Assembly: GCA_003427395.1 (NCBI GenBank) | Contig: BFEA01000039.1 | Span: 296,230 to 318,336, forward strand | Direction of reading: 5' to 3' | DNA from: Chara braunii | Taxonomy: Eukaryota; Streptophyta; Charophyceae; Charales; Characeae | DNA: 22,107 bases | Shown: piece by piece, positions 17,231 to 22,107 of the stretch | How the letters are laid out: each line of letters opens with the position of its first letter | How positions within the stretch are numbered: the first letter of the stretch is position 1 | Notes under the pieces: generated by a model | Told to the model about the DNA's origin: nothing | Database searches by the model: none | The model's input: the letters and a program-made list of their open reading frames with translations, nothing else | Made by a program: the position numbers and the translations under genes

Positions 17231-18480
17231 GCGCACGTGCTTGCGGGTACCCTGACCGTGCGCGGGGCTGCATGCGGATGTGCGCCCGTGCCCGCTGTTG
17301 CGCATGAGTGTGATGCGCACGAAGGGCTACGTGTAGTCGCACGTCCCACACTGTTGCGAGCGGGTATGATACACGCGCAAGGATATGTGCTGTCACACTT
17401 CCCGACCCCTATCTTTATCCATGCACGAGCGCTGATGTGCATCTCTCCCCGCCACACTCCCGTTTCGTGTGTGTGTGCGCTCGCTAATCCACGCGGTTTC
17501 CGGTTCCTGCTCTTGATCCGCACACGTGTGCGCGAGTTATTGCTCGCTATCTCCAGAATCCATTCTCGAATCGTGCGAGTATTCACGCTTTGTCGAGGCT
17601 ATCTCCCGAGTTCGTTCACTGTGCGTGTGTGCGCGCGTCAATGCGCACTGTTTCCCGTACCCGCTTCCGATTGTGCACACATTATTGCGCACGCTGAACC
17701 GCATGTTTTCCTAGTTATGCCTCTCGATCCGCGCGCGCGTGCACGCGTCAATGCGCGTTGTCTTTCCCGGATCACTCTCGATCCGTGCACACGCGCCCGC
17801 TTGTAGTTGCGCACCCGTATGTACGGTTGCCCGGTTCGCACGTGGGCTGCTTGATCCGTGGCCGTAGTTGTACGCAGGCAGCATTCTCGTATGTATGGCT
17901 ATGGTGCGCTCGTCCGAGCCTCCTCTTTGAGCATCTCCACCCACGAGTCGCTCGTCTCTTGGTGCGTTCACCTCTCGATCCATGCGCTTGTCCGACCGTT
18001 GTGGCCTGTATCCGTTCGCGTTGTTGCGCATTATCACCTGTATCCGTTCTTGCAATCCCGACCGCTCGAACGTGTGCGCAGCTGCACATGTGCGTGTGCC
18101 CTTCCAATACTGACCAGGCGAACGTGCGAGCGGTTGCGTGTGTGCATGCGGAGCCGAATCCCAATCGTGCAAATGTGCGCGCAGTTGCGTGTGTGCTCGC
18201 TGAAATCAATCCGGGCAAGTTGTGCCAGGGGCTCCGTACTATTGTGTGCCCGTGCGTTTGCTTTTTTCAGAATGCGCGGGTGCGCGGCACACATGCCTAT
18301 CCGGGCGCAGATGCATGTCGGCGCACGACTATGGTGCTTGTTTGTCCGCCTTGGCAAACCCCCTCTCTGTGCGTCCCTCCCCGAGTCGCTCCTCTGTTGG
18401 TGCGCCTGAGTGTTTCTTGTCTCCAGTCTCCCTCCTCCTGTGCGCCGCTCGTGCGCCAATCCAAAAAGCCCTTGTCCTTG
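17231..18480. repeat. CpG-rich degenerate repeat region
   Basis: Dense in CG and in recurring pieces such as CTCGATCCG, GTGCACACGCG, GTTGCGCAC, CGTCAATGCGC and GTGTGTGC. A longer diverged pair is TATGGTGC...GAGTCGCTC-TCT-TTGGTGCG at about 17899-17974 and 18330-18408. Open frames of up to 258 codons exist on both strands over the same bases, are Arg/Ala/Cys/His-rich and have no domain; they reflect the scarcity of stop triplets. It looks like an old satellite or a CpG island-like block. Confidence 0.55.
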
Positions 18481-18560
18481 GGCCCAGTTGGGCTTATAAA
18501 GTTTGTTGGGCCCACCTCCATGAGGCTCCAGTAGTCCGGTGTGCCGCCAGAGTCGAGAAC

Positions 18561-18717
18561 TTTGCAGCGCCCCGGTACCGTGGCACTACCCGAACCTAGG
18601 TTCTGGCCTATTTGGGCGCCCGAAAGGTTTTTCGGCGAAGGGGGCCTTTCTGTCGGGTACTGGGCCTTTTGCAGCGCCTTGGTACCGGTCCTCCTTCCGA
18701 ACTTGGGTCCGGACCTG
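18561..18717 (+). repeat. Diverged 107-bp direct repeat
   Basis: TTTGCAGCGCC-GGTACCG at 18561 recurs at 18668, followed in both by CCGAAC, a CTAGG/TTGGG variant, TCTGG/CCGGA and CCT. About 50 bases align without a gap. Confidence 0.75.
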
Positions 18718-20340
18718 TCCTCCTATGGTCCCCACACGAAACGGACCGGACCTTACAAAATTTTCCAAGGCCCGAATCCCGGAATTAATATTCCCATGAC
18801 CCGAGGGCCCTTTTCCCATCCTTAGGCCCGCCGCCCTCTTTAGGTCACACGTATAGCCCAAATGTGACGGTCTCGAGCATGCTCGCACAACGTTTTCTCT
18901 CAATTTGGATCCCGTGGCGAATTTTTGTATTACGGCCGCTTAGTCCACCTGAGGGCTCGTTTCAAGAGCCGACGTCCTCAATTATCTCCCCCATTGCCCG
19001 ACTCTTAATGTGAGTCCAACCCTCTCATCCTTTTCCTTCATCCGGGCTTCCGACACTCCTTCTGCAGTAGCCGTTGCTTTATGGCTTGGCGATGATGCCC
19101 CTCAGTAGTGTGCGTAGATGAGGCCCATTCGGGGATCAAGATTCTGCTCTTTCCCGACCCCTCAGTCTCGATACTTGTCGTGCGAACCTGATATTGTATC
19201 CTTTTAATGTCGGTTGTGTCCCCGCTAGGCAAATCGACGGAACCCAACACTCCTCAAGTGTTATCATTAAGGAAGTAAAGGGCGGCACAATGCTGGAGCT
19301 GCTCGACAGTAGCCCCCCTCCCATTCTCGACGTTCCCGACGAGCCATCTTGGTATATAAAAAAAAAGAAGGAAATGCTGACTCGTAATCTCTACCAGTCA
19401 ACCCCGAGATTGTCCTCACCGCTTTCGTCGGGTCCTTTTCCCTCGCTTCTTGTTCTTGTCCCGCTTTTTCTTAATCGTCTTCCTTTTGACCCTTAATCGT
19501 TTCTTGACCTTCCGTCATTTCTTCGTGTTGCGACGACCATCCTCATCTTTGCCTACGAGTACCCCGCCTTTAACAGTCTTTCGAACCTTGTGTTTCCTTT
19601 CTCGTCTTAGGGTGACTGACTCCAAGATTTTTCGTTTCGTTTTCTTCTTATTTTTTCTCTGGATGTTTCTGACATCCAAGACTTTGTCTCGCCTCTTTAA
19701 AAGTTTTTCCTCTCTCATAGATGGTCAACTTAAGCTCCTTTATGGATTTTGTCGAGGACGCTCCTGAAGGTTCTACCCGTCCCTCTTCAACCTTCTCCTT
19801 TCCCTTGTCCTTTTTCGAATTTCGGCGGACTTCTCCTCGTTCTTTAAACACTTTCAAACGTGCCCCGGACACCGGTTTCTTCCATCTAACCCCTAAAGCA
19901 GGTAAGCCCCGCCTTTTAATCTTTTAATCAGGCGGTAGAGCCCCATCCATCTGTTTGCTAGTTTCCCTGTCCACCTCCTTTCCAGAGAAAAATCGTAGAG
20001 TAAGACTAAACTCTCAACAAGTATCCCTTCCTGCCTAACTCGAAGGTTTTTATCCCACCTTTCCTTGTCCTTCCCTCTTTGGACTTTCAATTTTTTTATA
20101 GCGTCCAGGGTGCTATCCTCGAGTATCTCAGCTATTTGCCTAATCCCAGCGCTTAGTAACTGGTTCCTAGTCGATACCTCCTTCTAATCAATTTTCGTTC
20201 ACGAGTCCATATGAAATTCTATGGGTAATGTGCAATGCCTCCCGAACTATAAGGTGTAGGGCGGGTACCCAGTGGTGGATCGAACAGTAACGTTATCTGC
20301 CCAGACTGCGAATCTCAGATACTATGGTCACTTCTCTTTT
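18718..20340. other. No gene supported
   Basis: A pyrimidine-biased stretch (about 19420-19860) gives Ser/Leu/Phe-rich frames on the + strand and Lys/Arg/Glu-rich frames on the - strand; neither shows a domain. A consensus-like splice donor, AAAGCAG|GTAAGC, lies at 19901/19902 after a 60-codon open frame beginning at 19721, but no acceptor or partner exon could be identified. The frame at 19194-19496 contains DVPDEPSWYIKKKKEML and might be a gene fragment; unproven. Confidence 0.45.
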
Positions 20341-20464
20341 CCCTCATACCATTGGGTGAGAGTATTCACTAAAGATTGATGTCCCCTCTCAACAGGGGCG
20401 TTAGTCTGCAACAAAAAAAATGTGGAAAAAATCCATCAAGTTTCCAACTCGGTGCCCGTGGTGG

Positions 20465-20610
20465 ACCAGCGTTGGAACGACGATAAATGCCTTGCCCAAC
20501 CGTTGGACCATCACCGTTGTGTGTTTCCAAGAGTTTGATCAACACGTGGCCAACGTTGGTCCAACAACTGTTCAACGTTGATCCAACGTCTTTCCAACAC
20601 GTCTGTGTTG
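20465..20610. repeat. Cluster of CAACGTTG / TCCAAC motifs
   Basis: Short alternating motifs (GCGTTGGAACG, CCAACCGTTGGACC, CCAACGTTGG at 20550-20559, GTCCAACAACTG, TTCAACGTTGATCCAACG, TTTCCAACACG) are packed in about 145 bases. Such self-complementary clusters occur inside non-autonomous DNA transposons of invertebrates. It is followed immediately by the inverted repeat at 20644-20712. Confidence 0.65.
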
Positions 20611-20643
20611 AAATTAAAGTGNTGTCAGGTTGCCATGACAGAA

Positions 20644-20712
20644 GTTGANNACTGCGGGCCAATTTAGGCACAATCACATTGAATCCACCTGATTTGGCCC
20701 GCGGTAGTCAAC
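20644..20712. other. 19-bp inverted repeat with two N in one arm
   Basis: Arms 20644-20662 (GTTGA-NN-ACTGCGGGCCAA) and 20694-20712 (TTGGCCCGCGGTAGTCAAC) are complementary except for one T/C difference, with the NN opposite AG. The loop is about 31 bases. The sequence gap sits exactly where a stable hairpin would hinder sequencing. Confidence 0.85.
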
Positions 20713-21021
20713 TATGGACTTGGACGAGGTGCGCAGGTTGACAATTGCGCACGGAAAGCGAACACATCAAAAAAATGGAGCGCACGAAACAACGTCGCAC
20801 CCCTGATGAAAGGAAGATGAAGCCGGTCTTGGTTGAAGGACCGCGGAGCTCTCTCTGCGGATGGTTCCGAATCCTGTTGCACGCGGTGTGATGCGCATCA
20901 CCGTCGGGTGCGCTCCGCGACGCGGTTGTCTGTTAAGTGTGGAATGAGAGCGTGCTCAGGTTCAGGAGCTGCGCCCCGCCCTTCCTCCTTCGTGTATGTC
21001 AGCAAAAATCGTGAAGAGAAG
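20713..21021. other. No gene seen; GC-rich unit upstream of poly-A
   Basis: A CG-rich stretch of about 250 bases (20790-21000) ends in the long A-run. It could be a retroposed RNA or SINE copy with its tail, but no Pol III boxes or target-site duplication could be recognised. Open frames on both strands simply run through the homopolymer. Confidence 0.4.

Positions 21022-21102
<81 letters not shown>
21022..21102. repeat. 81-base A homopolymer
   Basis: An uninterrupted run of A preceded by GAAGAGAAG. It is far longer than the other A/T runs in the window and creates spurious poly-Lys and poly-Phe frames. Possible retroposon tail, expanded mononucleotide repeat or assembly artefact. Confidence 0.97.
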
Positions 21103-21103
<1 letters not shown>

Positions 21104-21145
21104 CAAAACAGGAAACCGGGCACGCGATGGGAAAACGCAGGCGCA

Positions 21146-21211
21146 CACCCAACGTGACGAAACCACGTCGCTGTGGTTGGTCCACCCAACGTGACGGAAC
21201 CCATGTCGCCC
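21146..21211 (+). repeat. 37-bp tandem repeat, two copies
   Basis: CACCCAACGTGACG-AA-CCACGTCGC at 21146 recurs at 21183 as CACCCAACGTGACGGAACCC-ATGTCGCC. It lies just downstream of the A homopolymer. Confidence 0.85.
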
Positions 21212-21929
21212 TTTTTTATTTTGGAATTTTTTTTTTTCGTGATGGTTGATCGCGCCTCAGGTGAGGACGTCTCCCTCGAAGGCCGTGCCCTCGCTGCGCT
21301 GTCCGGACTGACCATATACCACGTGCGGCGATGTGCCGCGGGGCGGGGATGATACCAACCCCGGGCAAAAAAGAATGCGTCGCTTCCCCGACCCCCTTTG
21401 TTTCATATTCAAATGTTTTATCTTTTTTTTTTTTCCACGTGTCCTCCCCCACCAGCCGTGCCCCTCTTCTTGCCGAACGCCCCGCCGTGCCCCCTACCAC
21501 GACTGTGCTGTCCGGAAAGGCCCCATGCTGCAAACGGTCCATTTTTGAATTTTTTTAGGCCGTCGGAAGAGGCAGTGATGGTCGTGGATGTTTTTTTTGT
21601 TTTTTTTTCCCATTTTGTCTTTGGCCGTTACACCACCGTAGCCACATCCGGGCCTGTTGTGGTACTGGTGCCTTTTCACCTTGCTGGTTGTTCACTACCG
21701 GTACCGTTTTCATGACGGCCTGTGCCAGCGTCGTTTGGGCCTGCAGTACATTTTTGCTTTTAACCCACTAGTACCCACTTCCCTCACTCAGTCTGTCTTT
21801 TCATTCTTGTTGATGTTCCTTCGTTTTCTTGTTGCCTTAAACTGCCACCTTCGCTGTTTCTCATCTTCTTCATCGTACGGAAGCATCCGCACTGGACCAC
21901 CTTCATTGCGCTTGACCAAGGCTGTGATC

Positions 21930-21930
<1 letters not shown>
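21212..21930. other. No gene seen
   Basis: GC-rich DNA interrupted by T-runs (about 21228-21238, 21422-21434, 21590-21608). Several overlapping short open frames on both strands have no recognised motif. Confidence 0.5.

Positions 21931-21932
<2 letters not shown>

Positions 21933-21962
<30 letters not shown>
21933..21962. repeat. (AG)15 microsatellite
   Basis: Pure AG run of about 30 bases in otherwise mixed sequence. Confidence 0.95.
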
Positions 21963-21966
<4 letters not shown>

Positions 21967-22067
21967 TCGGAGCGAGACAGAGTTGAAGACCTTTGACTAC
22001 GTGAGAGAGATAAAGTGATTGCTTGCAACTACACCACTTCTTGCAAAGGTACAGCCACCTCAACACC

Positions 22068-22107
22068 CCCCCCTCCCCTCTTCTTCTTCTTCATCTTCTT
22101 TCTTTCT
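22068..22107. repeat. Pyrimidine/(CTT)n tract at the window end
   Basis: C-rich then CTT-type repeats running to the last base, so its full length is not seen. Confidence 0.85.

Noticed and set aside
17147-18534. Long open frames (219 and 258 codons, and similar ones on the minus strand)
   Set aside because: They overlap on both strands over the same CpG-rich repeats, have repeat-derived composition and no domain; stop triplets are simply rare there.
19515-20090. Lys/Glu-rich minus-strand frames
   Set aside because: They follow from pyrimidine bias of the + strand and are broken into several phases without a domain.
20833-21315. 138-, 95- and 117-codon frames through poly-Lys/poly-Phe
   Set aside because: Created by the 81-A homopolymer being free of stops in any phase.

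Overview
The window looks like nuclear DNA of an animal with a microsatellite-rich genome. The evidence is very long (TC)n/(GA)n and (CA)n tracts, tandem and dispersed repeats, no bacterial-style operons, and a decayed eukaryotic rolling-circle transposon. A marine invertebrate, perhaps a decapod crustacean, would fit, but that is an inference from texture only. I see no intact protein gene, rRNA gene, functional tRNA gene or CRISPR array. Isolated N bases (13205, 13284, 13288, 20622, 20649-20650) show that it is an imperfect assembly.

Layout. 1-740: a composite of short repeat modules (called R1, R2, R3 here) with (TC)n and (CA)n tracts. 1092-2425: a large direct repeat of two ~0.6-0.7 kb copies, each with CA-rich DNA and internal minisatellite units. 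About 2700-11340: a strongly AT-rich block. It holds an unrecognised broken ORF (2906-3942), a 250-bp tandem repeat (3964-4470), an AT-only hairpin (4650-4678) and a long eroded Helitron RepHel gene (about 4729-10732, tail possibly to 11330). 11340-12275: pyrimidine-rich DNA, then a second composite with the same R2/R3/R1 modules and microsatellites. 12276-14510: three (GA)n tracts, a 109-bp tandem pair and a possible tRNA-derived SINE head on the minus strand. 14510-15720: no gene seen, two clean inverted repeats. 15720-18900: a GC- and CpG-rich block of degenerate short repeats, one 126-bp tandem repeat and a perfect 13-bp hairpin; its long open frames look like artefacts of composition. 18900-22107: no convincing gene; a cluster of CAACGTTG motifs, a 19-bp inverted repeat with two undetermined bases, an 81-A homopolymer and a 37-bp tandem pair.

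How it fits together. The only recognisable biology is the Helitron: K/R-rich N-terminus, Helitron_like_N domain, HUH endonuclease motif, Cys-rich segment, linker and PIF1-family helicase appear in canonical order on the + strand. It is dead. The first HUH His is Tyr, Walker A has three Gly-to-Glu changes, and stops are frequent, yet hundreds of bases stay in one frame. Most diagnostic lesions read as C-to-T or G-to-A transitions. The two R2/R3/microsatellite composites flank this AT-rich block about 11 kb apart, and within the left one the R2 module is mostly inverted. I consider this modular arrangement and the transition-biased decay the most interesting signals.
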